Notes: a model not told the origin generated them from the sequence alone. 64,000 nucleotides of DNA from Mobilitalea sibirica (GCF_015999265.1 NZ_JAEAGR010000001.1:62001-126000); one strand, 5' to 3'; positions 27,493-36,659 are shown, counted from the first letter of the stretch. Translations and numbers: made by a program.

Positions 27493-27813
27493 CTACTTTT
27501 CTGAGCTTTTATACCACGGTGTTTTTCTGGGACCAATTCCCCATGGGGGTCTTGCAGGACCCGGTCTAAAAGGAGGTCTGCCCGGTATTGGTATTATGAT
27601 AGGTCTACCCGGAATAGGATATACGATAGGACGGCCGGGGCCCCATGGAGGTCTGGGAGGTCTTGGTGGACCGGGAGGTTTCGGAGGACCCGGAGGCCAA
27701 GAATGCGGACCCGGAGGCCAAGGATGCGGACCGGGAGGCCAAGGATGCGGACCGGGAGGTTTCGGAGGACCCGGTGGCCAAGGAGGCCGACGTCTTTTAT
27801 CATCATAGAACAT
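27493..27813 (-). CDS. Proline/tryptophan/glycine-rich repeat protein
   Basis: 106 residues from the ATG at 27813, which has GGGGAG 10 nt upstream; an in-frame ATG at 27831 has no box. The sequence is built of PPGPHPW-type heptads (three close copies, then PPGPPKPPGPPRPP), followed by IPGRP repeats (two copies) and a basic tail. There is no signal peptide, Cys or membrane segment. Local GC content is far above that of the neighbours. Similar low-complexity proteins occur as spore coat or surface proteins, but function here is unknown. The opposite strand also has an open Gly-rich frame, rejected for lack of a start signal. Confidence 0.65.
   Translation of the reverse strand: MFYDDKRRRPPWPPGPPKPPGPHPWPPGPHPWPPGPHSWPPGPPKPPGPPRPPRPPWGPGRPIVYPIPGRPIIIPIPGRPPFRPGPARPPWGIGPRKTPWYKSSEK
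27689..27751. repeat. Three tandem 21-bp repeats inside the proline-rich gene
   Basis: Units at 27689-27709, 27710-27730 and 27731-27751 differ at only a few positions. Each encodes one PPGPHPW heptad on the minus strand. In-frame copy-number change by slippage would be tolerated. Confidence 0.85.
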
Positions 27814-28023
27814 TTTAATATCACTCCCCATAATTATTTCTAATCTTAATTTCGGAAAATGAACGTAATTACATTTCCGACATAAGACTGACCACACATA
27901 ATCTTAAGATTATATACATAAGAAAATGAATTGGATGTTATATTATATGTTATAGAAAGCGATGTGCTAATTCTTAATCTATGGGAATTAAAAAGATGAA
28001 AAATAGAAAAATTTAAAAAAAAC

Positions 28024-28051
28024 TTTTCAATAAGTTATTTTATGGTATAAT
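28024..28051 (+). promoter_or_regulatory. Probable promoter of the aldolase gene
   Basis: TTTTCA (28024-28029), a 16-bp spacer and TATAAT (28046-28051) preceded by TGG, about 50 nt before the start codon. Confidence 0.5.
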
Positions 28052-28100
28052 ATATGGAGCATTGAAAAATATTTAACAAATGGAAAGGATTGATAATAAG

Positions 28101-29039
28101 ATGGCATTAGTGACAACGAAAGAAATGTTTCAGAAGGCATATGCCGGAGGCTATGCAATTGGAGCTTTTAACGTAAATAACATGGAAATAGTCCAAGGTA
28201 TTACGGAAGCTGCAAAAGAGGAAAATTCACCTGTAATATTACAGGTTTCTGCAGGAGCAAGAAAATATGCAAAACATAATTATCTTGTTAAATTAGTAGA
28301 AGCAGCTTTATTGGATACAGATCTTCCAATTGCTCTTCATTTAGATCATGGTGCAGATTTTGAAATTTGTAAAGCATGTATTGATGGAGGATTTACTTCC
28401 GTTATGATCGATGGTTCTCATCATAGCTTTGAAGATAATATAGCATTAACTAAGAAAGTTGTAGAATATGCGCATGCTCATGGTTGTGTTGTAGAAGGTG
28501 AGCTGGGTCAGTTAGCAGGAATTGAGGATGATGTAAATGTTTCTGCTGAAGATGCATCCTATACAAGACCGGAAGAAGTAGAAGAATTCGTTTCCCGTAC
28601 CGGTGTTGACTCTTTAGCAATAGCTATTGGAACAAGCCATGGTGCATTCAAATTCAAACCGGGACAGAATCCTCAACTTCGTTTTGATATCTTGGAAGAA
28701 GTAGCTAAGAGACTTCCTAACTTCCCTATCGTATTACATGGTGCTTCCTCTGTTTCTCAAGAGTACGTTAAAATCATTCAACAAAACGGTGGTAAATTAG
28801 ATGATGCGATCGGTATTCCGGAAGATATGTTAAGACAAGCGGCAGGAATGGCTGTATGTAAGATTAATATTGACTCCGACTTAAGACTTGCTTTTACTGC
28901 AGGTGTAAGGCAGCATATCACAGCTAATCCGGATCATTTTGATCCTAGACAATTCCTTGCTCCGGGTAGAGATTTTGTAAAAGCATTGGTAAAACATAAA
29001 ATTGCTAATGTACTTGGTTCTTCAGGAGCTGCAAAATAA
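28101..29039 (+). CDS. fba: Fructose-bisphosphate aldolase, class II
   Basis: 312 residues. Zinc ligands are visible in HLDHGADFE and in LHGASS; GTSHGAFKFKPG is the conserved segment holding another ligand and the phosphate-binding loop. It splits fructose 1,6-bisphosphate into dihydroxyacetone phosphate and glyceraldehyde 3-phosphate. The frame opens at 28080, but the ATG at 28101 fits family starts (MALVTTKEMF) and has GGAAAGGA about 11 nt upstream. It is monocistronic, with a strong terminator. Confidence 0.95.
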   Translation: MALVTTKEMFQKAYAGGYAIGAFNVNNMEIVQGITEAAKEENSPVILQVSAGARKYAKHNYLVKLVEAALLDTDLPIALHLDHGADFEICKACIDGGFTSVMIDGSHHSFEDNIALTKKVVEYAHAHGCVVEGELGQLAGIEDDVNVSAEDASYTRPEEVEEFVSRTGVDSLAIAIGTSHGAFKFKPGQNPQLRFDILEEVAKRLPNFPIVLHGASSVSQEYVKIIQQNGGKLDDAIGIPEDMLRQAAGMAVCKINIDSDLRLAFTAGVRQHITANPDHFDPRQFLAPGRDFVKALVKHKIANVLGSSGAAK

Positions 29040-29079
29040 GGCGAGTCTATGTTATAAAGTATTAGAAAATTACTAAATT

Positions 29080-29117
29080 AAAGAGGCTATTTCAAAATTT
29101 GAAATAGCCTCTTTTTT
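29080..29117. terminator. Intrinsic terminator of fba
   Basis: A 14-bp perfect stem (AAGAGGCTATTTCA with TGAAATAGCCTCTT) and a short loop, followed by T4; the mirrored A-run serves the convergent GGDEF-EAL gene as well. Confidence 0.9.
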
Positions 29118-29157
29118 AAAGCCATGCATGGAGTAAAAGCATGGTCTTATGTCGTTC

Positions 29158-31623
29158 TTATGCTTTCCTTATCATATCGATCAGTGCAGGAGCATGTAAT
29201 GGACCGCTATAGATAAATCCCTGTATAATATCACATTTTTGTTCTTTTAATAAGGCTAACTGGTTTTCATATTCCACACCCTCTGCCACTACCTTGATAT
29301 TGAGACTATGGGCCAACTGAATGATTGATTTGGCGATTTGTGAATCCTTTTCACTATAACAGATGTTATCGATGAAGGATTTATCAATTTTTAGAGTATT
29401 AATTGGCATCTTTGTCAGGTAATTCAAAGAGGAGTATCCTGTTCCGAAGTCATCCAAAGAAACCTTGACACCAAGCTCCTGTAAAGTGTTTAAAAGCTCT
29501 GTAGCATCCATGATGGAGGAAACCAATGAACTTTCCGTAATTTCAAGCTCAAGATACTGAGGTGGCAATCCGGTTTCTTCTAAAACCTCTCTTAATAATG
29601 ATATGAAACCGGGACGATTAATCTGTATCGACGATATATTAACAGACACCGGACGGGGAGGAATACCCATATCGATTAGTTCTTTGTTGAAATTGCATAC
29701 CTCTTTTAATAACCAGGAACTTAATTCTATGATTAATCCGCTCTCTTCGGCAATCGGAATAAATTCCTCCGGTGTGATAGAACCCAGACGCTCACTTCTT
29801 ATTCGCATCAATGCTTCATAACCTATAACAGTGGTGGTTTCCAATTCAATTAACGGCTGATACTGAATATAAACTTCCTTGTTATCAATAGCATTTCGTA
29901 ATACTTCTACTATTAAGGTGTTGCGATTTAATTCTTCTTCCATCTTGGAATCAAATATTGTGAACTTATTCTTACCGGTATCTTTGGACTTATACATGGC
30001 AATGTCAGCATTTTTAATTAACGCATTGGGAGATAAGCCATTCTCAGGATAAACAGCAATACCGATACTCATAGAGACATAAACAACCTCATCTCCAAGA
30101 TTTAATGGATTTCTGAAACAATCAATCATCTCAGAAGCAAATGCAACGGCTTCTTCTTTCGAGGAAATATTCTCCTTAAAAATCAAGAATTCATCTCCTC
30201 CGGCTCTGGCGAGCATGCCGTTTTCACCCATAATCGAGGTTAATATTTGTGCTGTTTTAATAAGCAGAGAATCTCCGTATTCATGTCCTAGGGTATCATT
30301 GACGGTCTTGAAATTATCAAGATCCACAAAATATACCGCATGGGATTTTGATGCCCTGGGAGATGAAATCAAAGCAGCATTTACATAATCTAAAAAAGCC
30401 AGTTTGTTTGGCAGATTTGTCAGGGTATCATGGTAAGCCAAATACTCGATGTGATCATAATTTGTTCTTAATTGTTCTTCATTTGATAAAAGTTCTTCGT
30501 GCATGGAAGCCAAATCTTCATAATTGGTTTTTATAATATGTAACATTTTATTAAAGTTCTTGGAGAGTTCTCCAAGTTCATTTTTACTTTTTATATTCGA
30601 CTGCACCGTTAGATTGCCGTCCGAGGCAGTTTTCATTGCATCCCTCAGGGCAATGATTGGAGCAGTAAATCTTTTCGTTAGGGAATGGGCAAATATGATA
30701 ATGAATATTAAAAGAACAGCACATATAAAAATCAGTAGAGACAGGATAATGCTTGTCAGAGATCGTAATTCTGAGATATCCTGTTTCACCAGAAGAACCC
30801 AATCAAGCTCAGGAATTACACAATATCCATAAACCCGATTTGAGCTATCATGAAAATATTCAAATTTGCCGCTGGAAGGGATGAGACCTTTATTATAATC
30901 ATCTACGATACTGGATAAGCGGTCGGCGTGAATGTTATTACCAATTAATTCTTGGACCGGGTGATATATCACAGTCCCATCTTTGTCAAGAAGTATACCA
31001 TAGCCTGTCTCACCGATGGAGATGGAGCTTAAAAAATCTTCGAAGTAAGATAAGCCCAAGGTACTGATTAGGTATCCAAGGATTGTCTCTGAATCACTAT
31101 TTTGCTCTAAAATCGGATAACCAATCTCTATGGTATGCTTCTTTGTACTATTAAAGACATAAGGTTTAATACCGCTGACACCAACTGCAAAGTTTTTAGT
31201 AGCAAACATATAAGATAGTGAGATATTGGAAGCACCGTCAAAACCTATGATAGAGGGATTGCTACTGGCGATTATCTCGCGGTCAAAATTGTAAAGGGTC
31301 ATTATTTCGCAGTCCTTATAACTGTTTTTTCTTATGGTTAACAATTTATTAACAGCGTCGGGTGAATAATTATCCGTCTGATTACTAATTCTGACCAGTG
31401 ATTGGATTTCATCATGTATGGAAAGAAGCGACACTTCCGTTCGTTGGGTTTCAATTAAAGCAACCAGGCCACTCTGATTTGTCTCTGCTATTTTCTGGAG
31501 ATTATCGGTTTGAACAGAAATAAGCCTGTGTGTAAGTAATCCGTGTGCTATTACGGAAACCAATACAACGGGTATAATTGAGGATATGATCAGCAAGATT
31601 CGCAATGATTTTTTGATCGACAT
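29158..31623 (-). CDS. dCACHE-HAMP-GGDEF-EAL c-di-GMP enzyme
   Basis: 821 residues. A membrane helix at about 8-28, an extracellular double-Cache sensor (about 35-280, with GETGYGILLDKDGTVIYHP), a second helix (about 290-312), HAMP (about 315-365) and a short coiled coil follow in order. The GGDEF domain has the canonical AGGDEF and no RxxD inhibitory site before it. The EAL domain shows YEALMR, LEITES, DDFGTGYSS, KIDKSF, AEGVE and QGF, so both active sites look intact. GGAGGT lies 8 nt before the ATG. It probably binds an extracellular amino acid or other small ligand. Confidence 0.93.
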   Translation of the reverse strand: MSIKKSLRILLIISSIIPVVLVSVIAHGLLTHRLISVQTDNLQKIAETNQSGLVALIETQRTEVSLLSIHDEIQSLVRISNQTDNYSPDAVNKLLTIRKNSYKDCEIMTLYNFDREIIASSNPSIIGFDGASNISLSYMFATKNFAVGVSGIKPYVFNSTKKHTIEIGYPILEQNSDSETILGYLISTLGLSYFEDFLSSISIGETGYGILLDKDGTVIYHPVQELIGNNIHADRLSSIVDDYNKGLIPSSGKFEYFHDSSNRVYGYCVIPELDWVLLVKQDISELRSLTSIILSLLIFICAVLLIFIIIFAHSLTKRFTAPIIALRDAMKTASDGNLTVQSNIKSKNELGELSKNFNKMLHIIKTNYEDLASMHEELLSNEEQLRTNYDHIEYLAYHDTLTNLPNKLAFLDYVNAALISSPRASKSHAVYFVDLDNFKTVNDTLGHEYGDSLLIKTAQILTSIMGENGMLARAGGDEFLIFKENISSKEEAVAFASEMIDCFRNPLNLGDEVVYVSMSIGIAVYPENGLSPNALIKNADIAMYKSKDTGKNKFTIFDSKMEEELNRNTLIVEVLRNAIDNKEVYIQYQPLIELETTTVIGYEALMRIRSERLGSITPEEFIPIAEESGLIIELSSWLLKEVCNFNKELIDMGIPPRPVSVNISSIQINRPGFISLLREVLEETGLPPQYLELEITESSLVSSIMDATELLNTLQELGVKVSLDDFGTGYSSLNYLTKMPINTLKIDKSFIDNICYSEKDSQIAKSIIQLAHSLNIKVVAEGVEYENQLALLKEQKCDIIQGFIYSGPLHAPALIDMIRKA

Positions 31624-31917
31624 AATAGCGACCTCCGTCAGTAGTTACGCTTGATTTTCTTTTTACCTAGATATAAATATTCTACCAATTACGCTAAAAT
31701 AATGCAATAAAATTCTACTTTTGTGTAATTTTATGGGCATATTTTTCAAAATTATGGATAATTTTTCGCATATTATAAGAATTTCGAACCATGATAAAGA
31801 TTTTTGTACTTTTTATGATTAGTAATCAAGATATGAGTAAGGGTGAAAGAAACGATAAATAATAAACATGGTAATAAAGCGTTTTTCAACAAATAAATAT
31901 GAATTATGATTTTATAG

Positions 31918-31946
31918 TTGAAAATAAAGGGTATTAAGGGTATACT
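31918..31946 (+). promoter_or_regulatory. Sigma-A promoter of tgt
   Basis: TTGAAA (31918-31923), a 17-bp spacer and TATACT (31941-31946), about 50 nt before the ATG. The rest of the 31624-31917 divergent gap is AT-rich with nothing else recognisable. Confidence 0.6.
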
Positions 31947-31999
31947 TGTAATGTTAAAAATTAAGTGAACAGCTTAAGAGAAAGTAGGCATAAAAGTAA

Positions 32000-33133
32000 A
32001 TGTATAAATTAATCGAACAGGATGGACTTGCCAAGAGCGGTGAATTTACTACCGTCCATGGAACGATACAAACGCCTGTATTTATGAATGTTGGAACTGC
32101 AGCTGCAATTAAGGGAGCAGTATCAACCATGGATCTTAATGCTATCAAAACTCAGGTTGAATTATCCAATACTTATCATCTACATGTCAGACCCGGGGAT
32201 AAGATTGTAAAGCAAATGGGCGGTCTTCATAAATTTATGGTGTGGGACAAACCCATCTTAACCGACTCCGGTGGTTTTCAGGTGTTTTCCTTAGCGGGAC
32301 TGCGAAAAATCAAGGAAGAAGGGGTATATTTCAGTTCCCATATAGATGGAAGAAAAATTTTTATGGGTCCTGAAGAAAGTATGCAAATACAATCTAATCT
32401 GGCTTCTACCATTGCCATGGCATTTGATGAATGTCCTCCTCATCCGGCTACCAGAGAATATATACAGGCTTCTGTTGACAGAACAACAAGGTGGCTGATC
32501 CGATGTAGGACTGAATTAACCAGACTTAACAATCTAGAGGATACAATTAATAAGCAGCAGATGCTTTTTGGTATTAATCAAGGTGGTACTTATGAGGACA
32601 TCAGGATTGAACATGCGAAACGAATTGCTGAGATGGATTTAGACGGTTATGCACTCGGAGGGTTGGCAGTAGGAGAAAGTCATGATGAAATGTATCGAAT
32701 CATTGAAGATACCGTACCCTATCTACCGCTTCATAAACCGGTTTATCTGATGGGTGTAGGTACTCCGGCCAATATATTAGAGGCAGTTGACCGAGGTGTT
32801 GATTTCTTTGATTGCGTATATCCAACCCGTAATGGTAGGCATGGACATGCCTATACCAATCATGGTAAAATGAATCTGTTAAATGCAAAATATGAGCTGG
32901 ATGAGAAGCCGATTGAAGAAGGTTGCGCCTGTCCTGCTTGCCAGAATTACAGCAGAGCCTATATCAGGCATTTGCTTAAGGCAAAGGAGATGCTGGGAAT
33001 GCGTCTATTGGTTCTTCATAACCTGTATTTCTACAATCATATGATGGAGGAAATCAGGGATGCCATAAGAGGTAAAAGATATAAAGAATATAAGAAACAA
33101 AAGCTTGAAGGATTTGTTAGGAGCGAGGATTAG
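32000..33133 (+). CDS. tgt: Queuine tRNA-ribosyltransferase (tRNA-guanine transglycosylase)
   Basis: 377 residues. Catalytic aspartates lie in LTDSGGFQVFSL and DFFDCVYPTRNGRHG. The zinc site CACPACQNYSRAYIRH is intact. It exchanges guanine 34 for preQ1 in tRNAs with GUN anticodons. It lies 136 nt upstream of yajC, the common Firmicutes order, and both are probably transcribed together. Confidence 0.96.
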   Translation: MYKLIEQDGLAKSGEFTTVHGTIQTPVFMNVGTAAAIKGAVSTMDLNAIKTQVELSNTYHLHVRPGDKIVKQMGGLHKFMVWDKPILTDSGGFQVFSLAGLRKIKEEGVYFSSHIDGRKIFMGPEESMQIQSNLASTIAMAFDECPPHPATREYIQASVDRTTRWLIRCRTELTRLNNLEDTINKQQMLFGINQGGTYEDIRIEHAKRIAEMDLDGYALGGLAVGESHDEMYRIIEDTVPYLPLHKPVYLMGVGTPANILEAVDRGVDFFDCVYPTRNGRHGHAYTNHGKMNLLNAKYELDEKPIEEGCACPACQNYSRAYIRHLLKAKEMLGMRLLVLHNLYFYNHMMEEIRDAIRGKRYKEYKKQKLEGFVRSED

Positions 33134-33269
33134 GGTAGGATCTCACTCAAGATTATCTAAACTACAATGGGTGTTTTGCCATGAATTTTTGTTAATTAGA
33201 CGAATGAGATAGTACACTAAAAGTGAATAACATTGAATTATAGAAAAATGATTTTTAGGAGGAATAATA

Positions 33270-33602
33270 ATGGGAAATAATTTTATGCTTTTACAGGCTG
33301 CGGGCGCCGAAACGGGTAATCCATGGTTCGCAATAATTTTACAAATCGGTTTACTAGGAGCGTTACTGTATTTTATAATGATTCGTCCTCAGAAAAAACA
33401 ACAGAAGCAGATGCAGGCTATGCTATCTACATTGGCATCTGGAGACAGCGTATTAACCTCCAGCGGTTTTTACGGTGTGGTAATTGATGTAATGGATGAG
33501 ATTGTTATTGTTGAGTTCGGTAATAATAAGAACTGTAGAATTCCAATGAAGAAGAATGCGATTGTAGAATTGGAAAAACCAAATGCGGAGAAAAATGCAT
33601 AA
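33270..33602 (+). CDS. yajC: Preprotein translocase accessory subunit YajC
   Basis: 110 residues. One N-terminal membrane helix (about 20-40) ends in FIMIRPQKKQQKQ, the family hallmark, followed by a small basic cytoplasmic domain (SGDSVLTSSGFYGVV). It associates with SecDF. AGGAGG stands 7 nt before the ATG. A 184-nt palindrome begins 22 nt after its stop. Confidence 0.94.
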   Translation: MGNNFMLLQAAGAETGNPWFAIILQIGLLGALLYFIMIRPQKKQQKQMQAMLSTLASGDSVLTSSGFYGVVIDVMDEIVIVEFGNNKNCRIPMKKNAIVELEKPNAEKNA

Positions 33603-33624
33603 GTAAGAATTCATAAATTGTGAG

Positions 33625-33813
33625 GCCGGAGCGGGTACTTCCGTTACAGGGTCGATGTTTTTCAAAATCACTAACATCTGAATACAATTGTTCGTAACAG
33701 AATTGACATTTAAATCAAATGTCATTCTGCCCCGTACAATTGCATCCAGATGTGTGATTAATGAAAAACAGTATCGATCCCTGTAACCGGAAGCACCCGC
33801 TCCGGCCTTTTTA
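33625..33813 (+). repeat. Palindromic element, copy A (left flank of the antiporter operon)
   Basis: A 184-nt hairpin (33625-33808) has arms of about 57 nt (GGCCGGAGCGGGTACTTCCG at one end, its near-complement ending CTCCGGCC at the other), followed by T5. The apex holds an own 11-12-bp stem (TGACATTT/AAATGTCA). Basal arms match copy B at 38301 almost base for base in the same orientation; the apex does not. Homology extends past the T-run (ACGTTATGGAA here, ACGTCATGGAA in copy B). It may terminate yajC transcription. Confidence 0.85.
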
Positions 33814-34073
33814 CGTTATGGAATTAGTATGCGGACTGCTGATTATATCATGCTTTACATTTTACATCTGCGAAGTTTCAGCAAGATAATATTATATGAG
33901 GTAGGGTAACGAAATATATGGAATTTTATATGAAAAAAGATGTTTACTCTGTCCTATTTTTAAGTTATGATATGGGTATAAAGAGTGTTAATTCCGGTAC
34001 TTTCTGGAGTTGTTTAAATTTATCGGTTTGCTTTTTTTATAAATATGAAATGATTTATTTACTAGGTGATTTT

Positions 34074-34544
34074 ATGAAAAAAATGCTGAAACATATTCCA
34101 CTAGTTATTATTTTTACCGTCATTTGGATTATTCTTAATGAAGGTTATAAAACTATGCAGATTTTAACCGGAATAGGGGTCTCGATTATAACAATTATTT
34201 TTACAAATCGCTTTTTACTATTGGAGGGCTATAAAGAAACCTATAAGGTCAGCCCGATTGTTTTAATCAAGTACTTTTTTGTTTTGTTTGTTCAAATATA
34301 TAAATCGGGAATATCTTCTATTAATAAAATAATTAGGGGAGAGGGTAAGGTGGGTATTTCTGAACATAAAACAGTGATAGATGATGAGCTACGTATATGT
34401 ATGTTAGCTAATGCAATAACCTCAACTCCCGGAACTGTAACACTTGATAAGAAAGGGCAGGAGCTGACAATATTAAGCTTAGGTCGTATGGATGATTCTG
34501 TTCTTAAGATTTTTGAAAGGATATTAAAGGAGACTAAGGAATGA
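34074..34544 (+). CDS. mnhE: Mrp/Mbh-type cation antiporter subunit E
   Basis: 156 residues. MrpE-family protein with two to three membrane segments (PLVIIFTVIWIILNEGY at the start) and a soluble tail with ANAITSTPGTVTLD, the family signature. The frame opens at 33918, but the ATG at 34074 after AGGTGA begins at the family start. It corresponds to MbhA of archaeal membrane-bound hydrogenase. First gene of an eight-gene operon with overlapping stops and starts. Confidence 0.88.
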   Translation: MKKMLKHIPLVIIFTVIWIILNEGYKTMQILTGIGVSIITIIFTNRFLLLEGYKETYKVSPIVLIKYFFVLFVQIYKSGISSINKIIRGEGKVGISEHKTVIDDELRICMLANAITSTPGTVTLDKKGQELTILSLGRMDDSVLKIFERILKETKE

Positions 34545-34801
34545 GTTTTTATCAGTACGTTCTTATGGTTTTAATAATTTTTGCAGCTATCGTACTAATA
34601 AGAGTTTTGAAAGGTCCAACCATTTGGGACCGACTAATGGGATTTAATATGATATCAGCTAAGATTATTATGTCGATTGTAATTTTGGCGGTAATCTTAA
34701 ATGAGTCCTTTTTTCTTGATGTTGCACTGGCATATGCAGTACTGGGATTTATTGGTACTATTCTAATCGCTAAATTTATAGAGAAAAAGGGGGTTAAGTA
34801 A
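34541..34801 (+). CDS. mnhF: Mrp/Mbh-type cation antiporter subunit F
   Basis: 86 residues, three membrane helices. RVLKGPTIWDRLMGFN is the MrpF hallmark, with the conserved aspartate in DVALAYAVLGFIG. It overlaps mnhE by 4 nt (ATGA), and its TAA shares a base with the mnhG ATG. Corresponds to MbhB. Confidence 0.92.
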   Translation: MSFYQYVLMVLIIFAAIVLIRVLKGPTIWDRLMGFNMISAKIIMSIVILAVILNESFFLDVALAYAVLGFIGTILIAKFIEKKGVK

Positions 34802-35097
34802 TGGAGTACATATCAAAGATTATCGTAGTTCTGGCGTTGCTCTTTATGTCCTTCGGTATATTAGGATTGTTTCGGTTCAAAGATTTTTATTCTCGTATTT
34901 TAATCACTTCCAAAGTTGAAACCCTTGGTTTTATTACCATTATGTTTGGAGTTATGTTTCATTCGGGCTTTAGCTTCTTTACTTTAAAGGTGCTTCTTAT
35001 TCTGTTTTTAATAATCATCACGAATCCTTTAGCCACCCATGCCATAGCAAGATCCGCTTATATAAGTGGATATACTAATAAGAAGGAGAAGAAATAA
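34801..35097 (+). CDS. mnhG: Mrp/Mbh-type cation antiporter subunit G
   Basis: 98 residues, three membrane helices, with GLFRFKDFYSRIL and TNPLATHAIARSAY typical of MrpG. Joined to both neighbours by TAATG overlaps. Corresponds to MbhC. Confidence 0.92.
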   Translation: MEYISKIIVVLALLFMSFGILGLFRFKDFYSRILITSKVETLGFITIMFGVMFHSGFSFFTLKVLLILFLIIITNPLATHAIARSAYISGYTNKKEKK

Positions 35098-35660
35098 TGT
35101 TGGAAAAGGTCTGCTTGATTATGATGGTAATTCTAGCAATTGCATCAATCAACACAGTTAAGCTTAGAGTGGCGGTAGTCTATCTGGCAATATTTTCGCT
35201 TGTTAGTTCCTATGTTTATTTATTATATAGTGCACCGGATGTCGCAATAGCAGAAGCCATAATGGCAGCAGGACTGACAACAGTAATATTTCTGGTTGCG
35301 ATTAATAAGCATAAAGCAATTAAGATTTTTTACATCAATGATAATACAGAAAAAAATGATAAGAAAAATAAAAAACGAGATAAGGGCAATTATCCTCTAA
35401 TTTTGAAAGATATAGAACGTTTTTTAAAACAAAAAGAACTGGAACCTAATATTATAACTACTTACGGCGATCCGAATGTAATTATTGAGAGGGAAAATTT
35501 TGATTACTTACTCCAAAAAACGGAGAATAAGGTTCTTATATTCGGGCGGGAAAAAGATCATCACTTTAAGGAGATGGAGGAGTTTTTCCGTTATAGGAAG
35601 TATAAGGGAATTGATGTTTCAATCATCCACTGTGAAGAAAGGATAGACAATAATGCGTAA
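35097..35660 (+). CDS. DUF4040/MbhD-like antiporter subunit with soluble C-terminal extension
   Basis: 187 residues. The first ~80 match the MrpA C-terminal region/MbhD (LYSAPDVAIAEAIMAAGLTT with its conserved acid residues in a membrane helix). The remaining ~105 residues are soluble and charged (LKDIERFLKQKELEPNII, NKVLIFGREKDHHFKEMEEF), which MbhD proteins normally lack. The next gene overlaps by 8 nt. The extension may be a regulatory or assembly domain; I do not recognise it. Confidence 0.82.
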   Translation: MLEKVCLIMMVILAIASINTVKLRVAVVYLAIFSLVSSYVYLLYSAPDVAIAEAIMAAGLTTVIFLVAINKHKAIKIFYINDNTEKNDKKNKKRDKGNYPLILKDIERFLKQKELEPNIITTYGDPNVIIERENFDYLLQKTENKVLIFGREKDHHFKEMEEFFRYRKYKGIDVSIIHCEERIDNNA

Positions 35661-35913
35661 ATTACTTCTTACAATCTTGTTTGTTGCAATTGTGGTTTAT
35701 GTGATTTCTATTTTTTTGGATACCAAAATGAATTTGGATCAGAGTATTATTACATACTATATACAGAATTTTTATCAGGATACCCATGCTAAGAATGGGG
35801 TTACTGCAATCTATCTGAATTACAGAGTTTTTGATAGTATCTTTGAAACGTTAATTCTTCTTGCAAGTGCTACAGCCGTAATCAGCTTTTCCAGGAGGCA
35901 GGAAAATGAATAA
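35653..35913 (+). CDS. MbhE-like antiporter subunit (MrpA C-terminal fragment)
   Basis: 86 residues with two membrane helices at the ends. The conserved VTAIYLNYRVFDSIFETLILL is the segment that in MrpA lies just before its C-terminus and that occurs as separate MbhE in archaea. It overlaps both neighbours by 8 nt. Confidence 0.85.
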   Translation: MRKLLLTILFVAIVVYVISIFLDTKMNLDQSIITYYIQNFYQDTHAKNGVTAIYLNYRVFDSIFETLILLASATAVISFSRRQENE

Positions 35914-36295
35914 GAATTCTGAAATTATTGCGAAAATGACAGGTATAATATACCCTATTATCATAATATTTGGTTTTTATATTATCTTAAACGGTCATTT
36001 AACTCCGGGTGGAGGATTTCAGGGAGGGGCAGTTTTAGCTTCCGTATTTATTAGCAGATATTTAGTTCGTCCAATTAGTGTTTTTCGAATAAAATCCCTA
36101 CAATCTTTAGAAAAATTATTATTCATCGTAATCATTGCTTTGCCCATACTATTTGTGTTTATGCTTTTATATAAACAGGCTGGTGAAATGAATGTAATCT
36201 ATCTGGTAGGGATGAACCTTCTCATCGGACTAAAAGTATGTTGCGGTTTAACTATTATATTTTTTAGATTTGTATACTGGGAGAGTGATGATTGA
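35906..36295 (+). CDS. mnhB: Mrp/Mbh-type cation antiporter subunit B
   Basis: 129 residues, four membrane helices. NGHLTPGGGFQGGAVLAS is the MrpB/MnhB signature. The stop TGA overlaps the ATG of mnhC (TGATG). Corresponds to MbhF. Confidence 0.92.
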   Translation: MNKNSEIIAKMTGIIYPIIIIFGFYIILNGHLTPGGGFQGGAVLASVFISRYLVRPISVFRIKSLQSLEKLLFIVIIALPILFVFMLLYKQAGEMNVIYLVGMNLLIGLKVCCGLTIIFFRFVYWESDD

Positions 36296-36630
36296 TGGAT
36301 TATATTAACGGAGAAACGATAGCAATAGTTTTATTTTTCATAGGAGTGTGGGGACTAATTGCCAGACGAAATGTAATGAAAACCATAATTTCTATTGGTA
36401 TTATGCAGACAGCAGTTATTTTATACTATATAAGTGGTAATTATATTCCGGAAAGTGTTCCGCCAATTGAAGAAATACCTGTAGATGCAGTAGTAGCTGA
36501 TCCACTTCCACAAGCACTTATGATTACGGAAATTGTTATTGGAGCAGGTATTACGGCTGCCAGTCTTGTTATGTTTATTCATGTTTATCATAAATATGGT
36601 ACTTCTAACTGGTTAAAACTAAAAAAATAA
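36295..36630 (+). CDS. mnhC: Mrp/Mbh-type cation antiporter subunit C (NuoK-like)
   Basis: 111 residues from the ATG at 36295, three membrane helices of the NuoK/MrpC family (LIARRNVMKTIISIGIMQTAV, split across helix 2; DPLPQALMITEIVIGAGITA). The ORF can start at a TTG three bases earlier; the ATG overlapping the previous stop is preferred. Corresponds to MbhG. Confidence 0.9.
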   Translation: MDYINGETIAIVLFFIGVWGLIARRNVMKTIISIGIMQTAVILYYISGNYIPESVPPIEEIPVDAVVADPLPQALMITEIVIGAGITAASLVMFIHVYHKYGTSNWLKLKK

Positions 36631-36659
36631 AAAATATGATCAGATAGGAGAAAAGAATA

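Noticed and set aside
27596-27808. Plus-strand Gly-rich open frame opposite the proline-rich gene
   Set aside because: It is the complement of Pro-rich repeats. The minus-strand frame has a ribosome binding site and start; this one has none.
33918-34073. 52-codon N-terminal extension of mnhE
   Set aside because: The extension does not resemble MrpE, and an ATG with AGGTGA at 34074 matches the family start.
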